A DNA stretch of 64,000 nucleotides from Streptomyces tanashiensis (GCF_014648895.1 NZ_BMRZ01000001.1:806001-870000); one strand, 5' to 3'; shown: positions 33,597-42,978, counted from the first letter of the stretch. Numbers and translations are program-made. The notes: a model not told the origin generated them from the letters alone.

Positions 33597-36500
33597 TCAG
33601 CGTCCCGGGCGGAACCCCTTCGTGGCCTGCTCGTAGATCTCGGACACCTTGTCGCGCTCGCTCTCCGGACCGATGACCTGGACGACGTGGTACCGACCGC
33701 CGTCGATCAGGGCGAGGTTGCGCACGAACACCTCGCGGCCCGTGCTGTCCAGCCAGGTGTAGTGCCCCTCGGCCGTCGGCGTCCGGCCGATGTCCACCCG
33801 GCGGGCCCTCTCCACCTGCGACCAGCTGGACGACCGGTACGGCTCCAGCTCGCGCTCCTTGGTGTTCTGGTACTCCAGCGGGTCCGAGCCGTTGTCCTGG
33901 ACGCTGTCCCGGCCGGGGACGACGATCAGCGTGAAGTCACCCCTGGTGTAGCGCACTTGACCGGCGTCGTTGACCGGGCTGCGCCGCCATCCCTTCGGGA
34001 CCCCGATCCGGAAGCCCTCCGGGTCCTGGCGCAGCTCGTACCCGGCGGCGAGCGCGGGTGCCGCGGGGTCCGCCGGGGGCGGGGTGGTGGCCGGCTTCGT
34101 GGGGGGATCGGCGGGATTCGTGGTCGCGGGCGGGCCGCTCGTGGGCGCGGTGGTGCCGGGCGCCGAGGACGCCGGACCGGCCGTGGGCGTGGCCCGCGTG
34201 TCGGGCTGCTCACCCTCGCCGGGCATGAACAGGACGGCGTACGCGACGGCTCCCCCGAGCAGCAGGAAGACGAGGATCAGGAGCGTACGGCCCAGGGACC
34301 GCGGGGAGCCCGGGGCGCGGGAGGACCCGCGGGACTCTTCACGGAAGCCGTCCCGGAACTCCTCGCGGAAGCCGTCCTGGAACTCTTCGCGGAAGCCGTC
34401 CTGGAACTCTTCGCGGAACTCCTCGCGGTGATCCGGCTGTACGCGCGCGTGGCCGTGGTCCTGGCCGTACGCCTGACCGTACTCCTGGTCGAACTCCTGG
34501 TCGTGCTCGTGCTCTTGGCCGGGTGCGGGCCCGCGCGCGGGGGCCCGTCGCTCCTCGTACCGGGTCTCGGGGCGCGCGTCCTTGCCGCGCTTGTGGCGGT
34601 GCCGGCCCGCCCCCGCCGCCCCCCGCCACCGGCGCACCAGCTCACCGCGCCGGCGCACGATCGGCAGCCTCGCCTCGTCGAAGGACGGCAGCGGTACGAC
34701 TCCGAGCCCGGCCTCCGGCTCCGGCGCCGAGCGGACCAGGGAGCGCAGCCAGCCGCGCAGCTCCTCGAAGTCGGGCCGCTCGGTGGGGTCCTGGCGCAGC
34801 AGGGACTCCACGACCGGGCGCAGGGGCCCGCACTCCTCGGCGAAGGCCGGCGGCTCGGCGCAGACGAGCTGGACCAGCTCGGCAGCGCTGTCCTCGGGGT
34901 ACGGGGCATGGCCCTGGACGGCCCGGTAGAGGAGCGCGCCGAGCGCCCACAGGTCGGTCGCGGGGCCGATGGGCGGGGCGAGGCGCCAGTTCTCGTGCAC
35001 GGGCCCGGCCTGCTCGGGCGCCCAGCGCTCGGTCACGGCACCGACGACCGCGATCCGGGTCTGACGGGCCCGCTCGGCGGCGAGCCGCGTGGTCGGGCCG
35101 CGGTGCGCCTGGGCCGGGATCGCGACCGGCGCCTCGTCCCGGGAAGCGGCGGGGGCCGGGAGGCGCGCCGGGTCCGGGGTCGCCGCCGTGTACCCGGCGG
35201 GCAGCGCCGGGCGGCCCGAACCGGGCAGCACGGGGCTGCCGCCGGCCGGGATCGGCCCGGAGCCGTCCCGCGAGGCGTGCGGGCCGTCGCTCCAGCTGCC
35301 GGCCAGCATCACCCGGGGCGGCGGACCGGCCTGCGGGCCGCCGTACGGCTCGTCGCCGTCCTCGTCGTCCTCGTCGTCGTCCGCCACCCGCGCCCACCAC
35401 TGCGGCTCGGGCGCGCCGGAGGCCTGTGCCGTCGGCGGCGGGGGCGGCTCGGGCGACTCCGGGGGCGCGGGGCGCTGGACGGGGAGCGCCCCGGTCTCGC
35501 CGAGCCGGGCGGCGGCTCGCGCGCCGGCGCGGTACGCGGCGATGGCTCCGGCACGCGCGGCCCGCACGTCGGCGGTGGGCGGGGCGGCCGGGGGCTGCGT
35601 CTCGGCGACGGCCGGCTTGGCCCGTCCGTAGGGGTCGGAGCCGTAGGGGTCGGAGCCGTACGTGTCCGAGCCGGAGGGGTCGGGCGCGGAATCGGAGGGG
35701 CCGGACTCCGTCGCGGGCGGGTCGTCCTCGTCCGGCTCGTCGCCGCCCGCCTCGTGGACCTCTCCGCCGAGAGCCTCGGAGCCGTACGCGGTGGTCGCGT
35801 ACTCCTCGGAGCCCGGATCCTCGACGGGCACGGGCCACTCGGGCGCGTACGGCTCGGGTGCGTACGGCTCGGGCACGTGCGTCTCAGGTGCGTACGGCTC
35901 GGGCGCATACTGCTCAGGCACATACGGCTCAGCCCGATGCGACTCGGGCGCGTACACCTCGACCTCGTGGACCCCGGACCCGGACTCGTACACCTCGGAC
36001 TCGTACGCCTCGGACTCGTACGTCCGGGAGCCGTACGCCTCGGCGCCGTACTCCTCGGAGCCGTACGTCTCCGCCTCGTAGGCCTCCGCCTCGTACACCC
36101 CGGGCTCGTACTCCTCCGGCCCGTCGGCCGCGGGTGCGAACGCGTCGGACGGGTCCGGGACCGGGGCGTAGCCGCAGAGGGCCTCCTCCGCGGCGCCCAC
36201 CGCGAGGCCGGTGAGGACCACGCGTCCGTCGTCGCAGACGAGCACGGTCCGGGAGGTGATGTTCCGGTGCACCCAGCCGTGGGCGTGGAGGGCGCGCAGG
36301 GCGGTGAGGACGTCGGCGCCTATCTCGGCCGCGCGGTACGGGTTGAGGGGCCGCTCGGCGAGGAACGCGGCCAGCGGTCTGGCCGGCACGCGCTCGCTCA
36401 CTATCCACAGCGAGCCGGCCTCCGCGAAGACGTCGAAGACCTGGTCGAGGAGGGGATGGTCGGGGATCTGCGCGGCGGCCTGGGCGGCTTCGATCGCCCG

Positions 36501-36749
36501 GCGCACGACGGGCTCGGCCGGCCGGCGGGTGGCCGCCCCCGCACCGCCGTGGGGACCGGCGGGGCCGTCCCGCCCGTCGAGCACCTCGGCGTCGACGAAC
36601 TCCGGCAGCGGCACCTGGCGGACCAGGACCTCCTGCCCGCTGTACGTGTCGAAGGCGCGCGTCTCCACCGGGTCGTACGCGTCGGCGTCCGCCGGCGGCA
36701 GCGGCAGGCGGTAGCGGTCGGCGAGCACCCTTCCCGCGTAGTCGTCCAC
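33597..36749 (-). CDS. Membrane pseudokinase with a 390-residue insertion in the activation segment
   Basis: A 1050-residue kinase-fold protein that should not phosphorylate. The beta-3 Lys is Arg (VLVRQV, residue 44), HRD has become HRN (161-163) without the following Lys/Asn, and DFG is replaced by LTG (179-181). The C-lobe resumes at GPATDLWALGALLYRAV (595-611). Between them (about 186-575) lies a disordered, acidic, Tyr/Glu/Pro-rich insertion with repeats such as EAYESEVYES and EPYAPEPYAPE. Residues 773-806 repeat REEFQDGF. One membrane helix (about 820-842) precedes an external domain beginning AGYELRQDPEGFRIGVPKGWRR, related to those of the flanking kinases. Probably a scaffold or allosteric partner. 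GTG 36749 has GGGGGAGG upstream. Confidence 0.9.
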   Translation of the reverse strand: MDDYAGRVLADRYRLPLPPADADAYDPVETRAFDTYSGQEVLVRQVPLPEFVDAEVLDGRDGPAGPHGGAGAATRRPAEPVVRRAIEAAQAAAQIPDHPLLDQVFDVFAEAGSLWIVSERVPARPLAAFLAERPLNPYRAAEIGADVLTALRALHAHGWVHRNITSRTVLVCDDGRVVLTGLAVGAAEEALCGYAPVPDPSDAFAPAADGPEEYEPGVYEAEAYEAETYGSEEYGAEAYGSRTYESEAYESEVYESGSGVHEVEVYAPESHRAEPYVPEQYAPEPYAPETHVPEPYAPEPYAPEWPVPVEDPGSEEYATTAYGSEALGGEVHEAGGDEPDEDDPPATESGPSDSAPDPSGSDTYGSDPYGSDPYGRAKPAVAETQPPAAPPTADVRAARAGAIAAYRAGARAAARLGETGALPVQRPAPPESPEPPPPPTAQASGAPEPQWWARVADDDEDDEDGDEPYGGPQAGPPPRVMLAGSWSDGPHASRDGSGPIPAGGSPVLPGSGRPALPAGYTAATPDPARLPAPAASRDEAPVAIPAQAHRGPTTRLAAERARQTRIAVVGAVTERWAPEQAGPVHENWRLAPPIGPATDLWALGALLYRAVQGHAPYPEDSAAELVQLVCAEPPAFAEECGPLRPVVESLLRQDPTERPDFEELRGWLRSLVRSAPEPEAGLGVVPLPSFDEARLPIVRRRGELVRRWRGAAGAGRHRHKRGKDARPETRYEERRAPARGPAPGQEHEHDQEFDQEYGQAYGQDHGHARVQPDHREEFREEFQDGFREEFQDGFREEFRDGFREESRGSSRAPGSPRSLGRTLLILVFLLLGGAVAYAVLFMPGEGEQPDTRATPTAGPASSAPGTTAPTSGPPATTNPADPPTKPATTPPPADPAAPALAAGYELRQDPEGFRIGVPKGWRRSPVNDAGQVRYTRGDFTLIVVPGRDSVQDNGSDPLEYQNTKERELEPYRSSSWSQVERARRVDIGRTPTAEGHYTWLDSTGREVFVRNLALIDGGRYHVVQVIGPESERDKVSEIYEQATKGFRPGR

Positions 36750-36906
36750 GACGCCTCCCCCGCGCGCACGCTGTCCCCCGTGGGCCCGCGGATCCCTCCG
36801 GATCGGGCGGGATCACGCGAGTCCGTCAGTTCCGGTCCGGCACCGCGCAGTTGACGGCTCTGTCCGGCTGCTTTCGGTCCGTGAACCTCACGATACGTGC
36901 CACCGG

Positions 36907-39273
36907 TCAGTCCTTGGGGGTGAACGTGGCGAACGCCGTCTCCCGCAGCGTCTTGCACTCCGCGCCGTTCCACTCGTCCGACGCGCAGCTGACCATGATG
37001 GAGTAGCCGTGCGTGGCGTCCACCTTGAAGCCGCGGTTGAGCACGTGGACGCGGATGCCCTTCTGCGTGCGCTCGAACTCCCAGTCGGCGACGGTCGGGT
37101 AGCCCTTGTACGAGACCGGCCTTATGCCGATGTGCTTGTAGTCCTGGCTGGTGGCGGCCACGCCGTACCTGGCCAGCTCCCAGGCGCTCGCCGCGTTGTC
37201 CTTGGGACTGGCGTTGTAGTCGACCTGGACGCGCGGGAAGCCGCCGCTCTCGTTGTATATCCCGCCGAGGGCGTATCCCGGGATCGAGTGGAACGTGAAG
37301 GTCGAGGGCATGGCCATCGCGAAGTGCAACCGGCCGTTGGTGACGAGGGCGTAGCCGGCGGGCAGCTGCGCGCCCGCCTCGCCTCCGGGCTTCCCGGAGG
37401 GCGTGGTGCCGTTCTGCCCGCCCGTGGAGCCCGTCGTGCCGTCGCTGCCCGTCGTCGACGTGCCGCCGTCGGTGCCGGGCTGCGTTCCGCCCTGCTGGCC
37501 GGGGCCGCCGGACGACTGGCCCTGGGCTCCGCCCGAGCCGCCGGAACCACCGGAACCGTCACTTCCTGCCGAGGCGCCCGCCGAGGCCGTGGTGCCCCCG
37601 TCGCCCTTGCCCTGGTTGCCCTCGTCGCCCCCGCCACCGAGGGAGACCGCGAGGATCGTCCCGAGCACGGCGAGGACCGCGACCGCGGCGATGATCACGA
37701 GGGTGCGGCGCGGCACGACATCGGTCAGCGGCGCGCGGGTCGGGGCCGGCTTGCCGCCGCCCCGCAGCGGCTCGGTCGCCAGTCGCGGCGCCGGCGTCGG
37801 CTCGGCCTTCACGGAGGCCGCCGCGTTCCGTACGGACTTCAGCGCACCCCGCATCCGGTCGGCGGCCGCGTCGGGCCCCTTGTCGGCCGCCGGGGCCGCC
37901 GGTGCCTGCTCGGGGCGCGGCGGCAGCGGTACGACGGTGGTGACTTCGGGCGAGGCCACGGGCGGCGCCTCGGGCGCGTCGAGCACGGCCCGCAGCAGGA
38001 CCCGCGCGCGGGCGTCGTCGAGCCGCTGCGCCGGGTCCTTGGCCAGCAGGCCGTAGATGACCTGCTCCAGCTCGGGGCCCGCGTTCTTCGGCGGGTCGAC
38101 CGGCTCGGTCATCACCGCCGTGAGGGTGGCGATGGCGGAGCCCTTGTCGTACGGCGGGCTGCCCTCGACCGCCGCGTAGATGAGGCCGCCCAGCGACCAC
38201 AGGTCGGCGGCCGGACCGGGCTTGTGGCCGCGGGCGCGCTCCGGGGAGATGTACGAGGGGGCGCCGACGAGCATGCCGGTGGAGGTGATCGAGGGGTCGC
38301 CCTCCACCTGGGCGATGCCGAAGTCGGTGAGGACGACCCGGCCGTCCTCGGCGATCAGCACGTTGGACGGCTTCACGTCGCGGTGCAGGATGCCCTCGCG
38401 GTGCGCGGAGCGCAGCACGTCGAGGATGGCGAGGCCGACCTCGGCGGCGCGCCGGGGCGTGAGCGTGCCGTCCTCCCGGATGGCTTCCGCGAGCGATTTG
38501 CCCTCGATGAGCTCCATGACGATCCACGGGCGGTCGTCCTCGTCGACGACGTCGTACACCGTGACGGCGCCGTTGTTCCGGATCCGGGCGATGGCCTTCG
38601 CCTCACGCAGGGTCCGGGTGATGAGGCGTCGCTTCTCGTCGTCGTCGATGCTGGTGGGGAAGCGGAGCTCCTTGACGGCCACGGTGCGGCCGAGGGTCTC
38701 GTCGACGGCGCGCCACACGGTGCCCATGCCGCCGCGTCCGAGGACCACGCCGAGCCGGTAGCGGCCGGCGAGCAGCCGTCCTTCGCCGGCCGGTGCCTTG
38801 CGGAACCTGTCGCCGCCGCGCGCCGTCGGGGCGCCCGTCCGGCGTTCGCTCTCGCCGTCGCCGTCACCGGCGCCGAAACCGGCCCGTCCGGTCGAGGGCT
38901 CGGTGCCGCGCAGCCGCCCGGACGCGGCGGCGTCCTGGCCACCGCCCCCGGCTCCGCCCGGACCCTTCGCCCCTTCGGACGGCGCGTCCTGAGGGTCCTT
39001 CACGTCCCGGGCGGCGCCGTCGGCACCCTCCGGTCCGGTGACGCCCTCCGCGTCCGCGACACCCGCCGCGGGCTGCGCGTCGTCGACGCCCGGCTCCGGG
39101 ACGCGCGCGTCCTCCGGGTCCTGTGCACCCCGGCTGACCTGCGCGTCCTTCGCGTCCCGCTCCGGCTCACGCGCGGCCGGAACCGCTCCTCGGTCGCCGT
39201 CGGTCGCGGCCCCCGCGGCGGCGTCCCGCCGGGGGTCCCTCGCCTTGTCCCGCGACTGCTCCGCCTCCGACAT
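36907..39273 (-). CDS. Membrane Ser/Thr protein kinase with extracellular domain (kinase 3)
   Basis: A 788-residue receptor kinase. Residues 1-165 are charged and disordered. The kinase domain is intact: GRGGMGTVW, Lys201 in VAVKEL, LHRDVKPSN (296-304), TDFG (316-319), SPE (343-345). One membrane helix lies at about 523-545. A Gly/Ser/Thr-rich stalk of about 90 residues leads to an external domain of about 160 residues beginning AGYALVTNGRLHFAMAMPSTF. First of the three kinase-like genes on this strand, 157 bp before the pseudokinase; their shared architecture suggests that they sense related signals. Confidence 0.92.
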   Translation of the reverse strand: MSEAEQSRDKARDPRRDAAAGAATDGDRGAVPAAREPERDAKDAQVSRGAQDPEDARVPEPGVDDAQPAAGVADAEGVTGPEGADGAARDVKDPQDAPSEGAKGPGGAGGGGQDAAASGRLRGTEPSTGRAGFGAGDGDGESERRTGAPTARGGDRFRKAPAGEGRLLAGRYRLGVVLGRGGMGTVWRAVDETLGRTVAVKELRFPTSIDDDEKRRLITRTLREAKAIARIRNNGAVTVYDVVDEDDRPWIVMELIEGKSLAEAIREDGTLTPRRAAEVGLAILDVLRSAHREGILHRDVKPSNVLIAEDGRVVLTDFGIAQVEGDPSITSTGMLVGAPSYISPERARGHKPGPAADLWSLGGLIYAAVEGSPPYDKGSAIATLTAVMTEPVDPPKNAGPELEQVIYGLLAKDPAQRLDDARARVLLRAVLDAPEAPPVASPEVTTVVPLPPRPEQAPAAPAADKGPDAAADRMRGALKSVRNAAASVKAEPTPAPRLATEPLRGGGKPAPTRAPLTDVVPRRTLVIIAAVAVLAVLGTILAVSLGGGGDEGNQGKGDGGTTASAGASAGSDGSGGSGGSGGAQGQSSGGPGQQGGTQPGTDGGTSTTGSDGTTGSTGGQNGTTPSGKPGGEAGAQLPAGYALVTNGRLHFAMAMPSTFTFHSIPGYALGGIYNESGGFPRVQVDYNASPKDNAASAWELARYGVAATSQDYKHIGIRPVSYKGYPTVADWEFERTQKGIRVHVLNRGFKVDATHGYSIMVSCASDEWNGAECKTLRETAFATFTPKD

Positions 39274-39645
39274 GCGTCCCCTCTGCGATCCCTGATCTTC
39301 GCCGCGTCTGCCGCTTCCCGCGCGATGCGGTAACCCGCCCTGGAAGAGAGGCCATTGTCCCTCACCTCGGGGCGGGTGACGCCCCCGGGTCCGTACTCCG
39401 GGATACGACGCCTCCGTACGGCCCCGAGGTTCCCACCGGACGGGCACCCTTCGCACCGGCCGGACCCCGTGTCGAACGGGCCCCCTGACACCGGCCGGAC
39501 CATGACGGACGGGCGCCCCTCACACCGGCCGGACCCCCCTTTCGCGCGGCCCTCCCTCGCCCGGCCGGACCCCTGCAGGACGGGCACCCCCCATACCGGC
39601 CTGGCCCCCTGCCGCTCGGCCCCCCTCGCCCGGCCGGACCCCCTG
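39274..39645. repeat. Gene-free region with a 35-bp degenerate tandem repeat
   Basis: The CCGGCC(G/T)G(G/A)(A/C)C core recurs at 39456, 39491, 39525, 39561, 39596 and 39630, that is every 34-36 bp. The intervening bases also repeat loosely (GACGGGCACCC type). The array begins six bases from the glpD stop and runs toward kinase 3. The left part (39274-39450) should hold the kinase 3 promoter; I cannot name it. The units are contiguous and diverged, so it is not a CRISPR. Confidence 0.8.
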
Positions 39646-41352
39646 TCAGATGGGCACGATGTCCGGTGCCCCGAGCCGCGCGGCGTCCGCCGTCAGGTCG
39701 TCGGGCTGCCGCTGCGACTCGCGCTCCGCCTCCACTCTCTTCTCGTAGTGCTCGATCTCCTTCTCGATCTGGAGGTCGTCCCAGCCGAGGACCGGTGCCA
39801 TCAGTTCCGCGCACTCGCGGGCGCTGAGCGTGCCCCGGTCGAAGGTCTCGATGGAGATCCTGGTCCGCCGGGTGAGGACGTCGTCGAGGTGGCGCGCGCC
39901 CTCGTGCGAGGCGGCGTAGACGATCTCGGCGCGCAGGTAGTCCTCGGCCGCCGCGAGCGGTCGGCCGAGCCCGGGGTCCGCCGCGACGAGGTCGAGGATC
40001 TCCTCCGTCAGGGAGCCGTAGCGGTTGAGGAGATGCTCGACCCTGACGACGTGCAGTCCGGTTCTCGCGGCGATCCTGGCCCGCGCGTTCCACAGGGCGC
40101 GGTAGCCCTCGGCGCCGAGGAGCGGGGTGTCCTCGGTGACGCAGGGGGCGACCCGCTGGTCGAGTCCGTGCACGGCCTCGTCGACGGCGTCCTTCGCCAT
40201 CACGCGGTACGTCGTGTACTTGCCGCCGGCGACGACCACGAGGCCGGGGACCGGGTGGGCGACGGTGTGCTCGCGGGAGAGCTTGCTGGTGGCGTCCGAC
40301 TCACCGGCGAGGAGGGGCCGCAGGCCCGCGTAGACGCCCTGGACGTCGTCCCGGGTGAGCGGGGTGGCGAGCACGGTGTTCACGTGCTCCAGGAGGTAGT
40401 CGATGTCGGCGCTGGAGGCGGCGGGGTGGGCCTTGTCGAGGTCCCAGTCGGTGTCGGTGGTGCCGACGATCCAGTGCCGCCCCCAGGGGATGACGAACAG
40501 CACGGACTTCTCGGTGCGCAGGATCAGTCCGGTGGTCGAGTGGATGCGGTCCTTGGGCACGACGAGGTGGATGCCCTTGGACGCGCGGACGTGGAACTGG
40601 CCGCGCTCCGCGATGAGGGCCTGGGTGTCGTCCGTCCACACGCCGGTGGCGTTGACGATCTGCTTGGCCCGGATCTCGTACGCGACCCCGGCCTCGACGT
40701 CCTGGACGCGCGCGCCGACGACCCGCTCGCCCTCGCGGAGGAAGCCGATGACGCGGGCCCGGCTGGCGGCCTTCGCGCCGTAGGAGGCGGCGGTGCGCAC
40801 GAGGGTGGTGACGAAGCGGGCGTCGTCCATCTGGGCGTCGTAGTACTGCAGGGCGCCGACGAGGGCGTCCTTCTTCAGACAGGGCGCGACCCGCAGGGCG
40901 TTGCGCCGGGAGAGGTGCCGGTGGACGGGGAGTCCCCGGCCGTGGCCGGAGGAGAGCGACATGGCGTCGTACAGCGCGACTCCGGAGCCCGCGTAGAGCC
41001 GCTCCCAGCCCTTGTGCTGGAGCGGGTAGAGGAAGGGGACCGGCTTCACCAGGTGGGGCGCGAGCCGCTCCAGGAGGAGTCCGCGCTCCTTGAGCGCCTC
41101 CCGCACGAGGGCGAAGTCCAGCATCTCCAGGTAGCGCAGGCCGCCGTGGATGAGCTTGCTGGACCGGCTGGAGGTGCCCGACGCCCAGTCGCGGGCCTCC
41201 ACGATGCCGGTGGAGAGCCCTCTCGTGGCGGCGTCGAGGGCGGTTCCGGCGCCGACCACTCCGGCGCCGACGACCAGTACGTCCAGCTCTCGCTCGGCCA
41301 TGGCCGCGAGCGCCTCGGCGCGCTCGGCGGGTCCCAGTGTCGCTGTCCTCAC
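39646..41352 (-). CDS. glpD: Glycerol-3-phosphate dehydrogenase, FAD-dependent
   Basis: A 568-residue flavoenzyme that oxidises glycerol-3-phosphate to dihydroxyacetone phosphate at the membrane and passes electrons to quinone. The FAD motif is VLVVGAGVVGAGTALDAATRG near residue 24. SSKLIHGGLRYLEMLDF, NATGVWTD and GLRPLL are family blocks. The C-terminal DAO domain contains YGSLTEEILDLV. GTG 41352 was chosen because it is preceded by GGGAGG with a seven-base gap and gives the family N-terminus; the longer frame starting at 41427 has no ribosome site. No glpF/glpK in the window. Confidence 0.95.
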   Translation of the reverse strand: MRTATLGPAERAEALAAMAERELDVLVVGAGVVGAGTALDAATRGLSTGIVEARDWASGTSSRSSKLIHGGLRYLEMLDFALVREALKERGLLLERLAPHLVKPVPFLYPLQHKGWERLYAGSGVALYDAMSLSSGHGRGLPVHRHLSRRNALRVAPCLKKDALVGALQYYDAQMDDARFVTTLVRTAASYGAKAASRARVIGFLREGERVVGARVQDVEAGVAYEIRAKQIVNATGVWTDDTQALIAERGQFHVRASKGIHLVVPKDRIHSTTGLILRTEKSVLFVIPWGRHWIVGTTDTDWDLDKAHPAASSADIDYLLEHVNTVLATPLTRDDVQGVYAGLRPLLAGESDATSKLSREHTVAHPVPGLVVVAGGKYTTYRVMAKDAVDEAVHGLDQRVAPCVTEDTPLLGAEGYRALWNARARIAARTGLHVVRVEHLLNRYGSLTEEILDLVAADPGLGRPLAAAEDYLRAEIVYAASHEGARHLDDVLTRRTRISIETFDRGTLSARECAELMAPVLGWDDLQIEKEIEHYEKRVEAERESQRQPDDLTADAARLGAPDIVPI

Positions 41353-41682
41353 GCTGCTGCCTCCCGTCGTCCCCCGTCCGTCCCGCACCCGCCGCGCGCC
41401 CACGGACCGTGGGCGCGCACGACGCACACCGCACCGGCCGTGCGTGCACGAGCAGCGAACCGGGCCCGTGTGGTCCGGCTCACAGCTCGATTCTGGCCCG
41501 GTCCCGCGACTTCAGCCACCGCCTCGCCACCGACCTGTGGATAACACTCGGCGACGTGCGGCCCCACAATGCCGCATATCGGTCATATTTACGCCTAGTC
41601 TGACATTGCGCTCGACCCGTTCTGTCCACCGGGCTTGCGCCTCGCGTCCCCTCCGGCTACTGGGAAGGACGGCCCACCCCCC
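41353..41682. other. Divergent intergenic region, glpD / sugar dehydrogenase
   Basis: 330 bp without a gene. On the glpD side there is a 10-bp hairpin GCGCGCCCAC/GTGGGCGCGC (41394-41418) that would fall in the glpD leader. On the other side the DNA becomes AT-richer, ending in the promoter-like element at 41582-41604 that is also found before whiD. Confidence 0.6.
41582..41604 (+). promoter_or_regulatory. Promoter-like element shared with whiD (copy A)
   Basis: GTCATATTTAC, then GC, CTAGTCT, GAC. It agrees with the element before whiD (47616-47638) at 18 of 23 positions, including an 11-base identical AT-rich core. TAGTCT (41596-41601) can serve as a -10. It lies about 80 bp before the sugar dehydrogenase ATG. 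Confidence 0.55.
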
Positions 41683-42924
41683 ATGCCCGCTGATCTCGCC
41701 GTCATCGGCCTCGGCCACCACGGACTCCCCCTGGCCCAGGCCGCCACCGCCGCAGGCATCGACACCATCGGCTACGACACCGACCCCCGCCCCGTCGCCG
41801 AACTCGCCGCCGGCCGCTCCCCCGTCGACGGCTCCCTCACCACACCCGAGATCCGCCGGATGCTCTCGGGGGGCTTCCGGCCGACCACCAACCCCGCCGA
41901 GCTCGGCCGGGTCCGCACCGCCGTCCTCTGCGCCCCGACCTCCCCCGGACCCGACCGGACGCTCGACCTCACCGCCGTCACCGACGCGGCCCGCGCACTC
42001 GCCGCGCGTCTGCGCCCCCACACCACCGTCCTCCTGGAGTCCCCGGTCCCGCCGGGCACCACCGAGGGCCCGCTCCGCGAGGTCCTGGAGGCGGGCTCCG
42101 GCCTCCGCGCCGGGCGCGACTTCCACCTCGCCTACTCGCCCGGCCGTCTCGACCCCGGCAGCCGCACCCACGGCTACGCGGGCACCCCCAAGGTCATCGG
42201 CGGCCTCACCCCGGCCTGCACCGAGTCCGCCGCCGCCTTCTACGGCCGGCTCACCGACAAGGTGGTACGCGCGCGTGGCCCCCGCGAGGCGGAGACCGTC
42301 AAGCTCCTGGAGACCAACTTCCGGCACGTCAACATCGCCCTCGTCAACGAGATGGCGGTCCTCTGCCACGAGCTCGGCGTCGACCTGTGGGACGTCATCC
42401 GCTGCGCCGAGACCAAGCCCTTCGGCTTCCAGGCCTTCCGCCCCGGCCCCGGTGTCGGCGGCCACGGCGTGCCCGTCGACTCCGTGGGCGCCCACCGCCC
42501 GCTCCGCCTCGTCGAACTCGCCGGCCAGGTCAACGAGCGCATGCCCCAGTACGTCGTCCAGCGCGCCGCCACCCTCCTCAACGAGCACGGCAAGTCGGCC
42601 CGCGGCGCCCGGATCCTGCTGCTCGGCATCACGTACAAGCCCGACCTCCCCGACCGGCAGGGCTCCCCCGCCGACGAGATCGCCGCCCGCCTCATGGACC
42701 TGGGCGCGGCCGTCAGCTACCACGACCCCCACGTCGCCGACTGGCGCGTCCGCGAGCTCCCCGTCCCCCGCGCCGACTCCCTCTACGAGGCCGCCGCCCA
42801 CGCCGACCTGACGGTCCTGCTCCAGCACCACCGCACGTACGACCTCCAGGGCCTCTCGGTGAAGGCCCAGCTCCTCCTCGACACCCGCGGCGCCACCCCC
42901 GCCGGAGCCGCCCACCGCCTGTGA
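41683..42924 (+). CDS. UDP-sugar dehydrogenase homologue lacking the catalytic Cys
   Basis: A 413-residue protein of the UDP-glucose/UDP-N-acetylmannosamine dehydrogenase family. The NAD motif is VIGLGHHGLPLAQA (GxGxxG, residues 9-14). Family blocks AETVKLLETNFRHVNIALVNEMA (catalytic Lys kept) and the C-terminal LLLGITYKPDLPDRQGSPA are present. The active-site block reads GPGVGGHGVPVDS where the family has GGxC: residue 262 is Gly (codon GGC, 42466-42468) in place of the nucleophile Cys. SPERV also reads SPGRL. Oxidation to the acid should therefore fail; the protein may be inactive, do only the first hydride step, or act otherwise. No glycosyltransferase genes are nearby. Confidence 0.85.
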   Translation: MPADLAVIGLGHHGLPLAQAATAAGIDTIGYDTDPRPVAELAAGRSPVDGSLTTPEIRRMLSGGFRPTTNPAELGRVRTAVLCAPTSPGPDRTLDLTAVTDAARALAARLRPHTTVLLESPVPPGTTEGPLREVLEAGSGLRAGRDFHLAYSPGRLDPGSRTHGYAGTPKVIGGLTPACTESAAAFYGRLTDKVVRARGPREAETVKLLETNFRHVNIALVNEMAVLCHELGVDLWDVIRCAETKPFGFQAFRPGPGVGGHGVPVDSVGAHRPLRLVELAGQVNERMPQYVVQRAATLLNEHGKSARGARILLLGITYKPDLPDRQGSPADEIAARLMDLGAAVSYHDPHVADWRVRELPVPRADSLYEAAAHADLTVLLQHHRTYDLQGLSVKAQLLLDTRGATPAGAAHRL

Positions 42925-42933
42925 GCGCGAAAA

Positions 42934-42959
42934 GGCCCCGCACCACCCGGTGCGGGGCC
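42934..42959. terminator. Bidirectional terminator, sugar dehydrogenase / guaB3
   Basis: An 11-bp perfect stem GGCCCCGCACC (42934-42944) with complement 42949-42959, loop of four bases. AAAA precedes it on the + strand (a T-tract for the leftward gene), and the sequence CCCTTCT follows on the other side. It lies between convergent genes. Confidence 0.88.
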
Positions 42960-42978
42960 CCTTCTGCGTACGGAGCGG

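Noticed and set aside
39456..39640. CRISPR array
   Set aside because: Units are contiguous, diverged and without unique spacers; no cas genes nearby.
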